This document shows, one piece after another, positions 63,934 through 64,000 of a stretch of DNA of 64,000 bases (positions are counted from its first letter, which is position 1; each line of letters opens with the position of its first letter). Location of the stretch: assembly GCF_027579695.1 (NCBI RefSeq), contig NC_083596.1, forward strand, positions 11,862,798 to 11,926,797. Direction: 5' to 3'. The notes under the pieces were generated by a model. It was not told where the DNA came from and did not search any database. It was given only the letters and a program-made list of their open reading frames with translations. The DNA comes from Neoarius graeffei (taxonomy: Eukaryota > Chordata > Actinopteri > Siluriformes > Ariidae). The translations under genes and the position numbers were made by a program.

Positions 63934-64000
63934 GTGGGTAGTATTGTCACCTCACAGCTCTGGGGTCCCCAGTTTGATCACGAGAGTTACTCTCTGTGTC
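63934..64000 (+). mobile_element. Old V-SINE-like head cut by the window end
   Basis: Reads gtgggtagtattgtcacctc followed by acagctctggggtcc and tactctctgtgtc, the start of an older relative of the V-SINE. It continues beyond the right edge. Confidence 0.7.

Overview
This is nuclear DNA from a vertebrate, almost certainly a teleost fish. It holds spliced genes with GT/AG introns: the start of an lman2l-type cargo-receptor gene (minus strand, first two coding exons, running off the left edge), a complete four-exon mtfp1 gene (plus) and a complete ten-exon ZP3-type egg-coat gene (plus). More than half of the sequence is interspersed repeats typical of ray-finned fish: about 28 copies or fragments of one tRNA-derived V-SINE family, several layers of Tc1/mariner elements, foldback DNA transposons, L2-like and Rex3/RTE-like LINEs, and one nearly full-length Ty3/gypsy chromodomain retrotransposon. 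The repeat mix recalls otophysan fish such as catfishes, but the species cannot be fixed from this alone. Nothing prokaryotic is present.

Layout: 0.5-2.7 kb lman2l 5' exons with a LINE and SINEs in the introns; 2.7-8.5 kb SINE-rich spacer between the divergent lman2l and mtfp1; 8.56-18.93 kb mtfp1, whose second intron carries a four-deep nest of DNA transposons; 19-23 kb repeats, including a 535-bp tandem duplication; 23.38-27.03 kb the ZP3-type gene; 27-64 kb a stretch with no recognisable protein-coding host gene, made of repeats with islands of unique, complex sequence (27.2, 27.9, 35.8, 40.9, 53.7 kb) that look like conserved non-coding elements.

The most remarkable object is the 5.5-kb Ty3/gypsy element at 47.04-52.54 kb. 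Each LTR carries a 56-bp stretch that aligns without gaps to the internal control region of vertebrate 5S rRNA (box A, intermediate element and most of box C). The retrotransposon sits in the terminal repeat of a Tc1 element whose terminal repeats have grown to about 410 bp and include the 3' end of its own transposase gene. That Tc1 holds a second Tc1 with an uninterrupted DD34E transposase, and the whole stack sits in a foldback element.

The three host genes do not form a pathway: secretory cargo receptor, inner mitochondrial membrane fission factor and egg-envelope glycoprotein. Sequence identities were judged by eye and from memory of the families; no database search was run.
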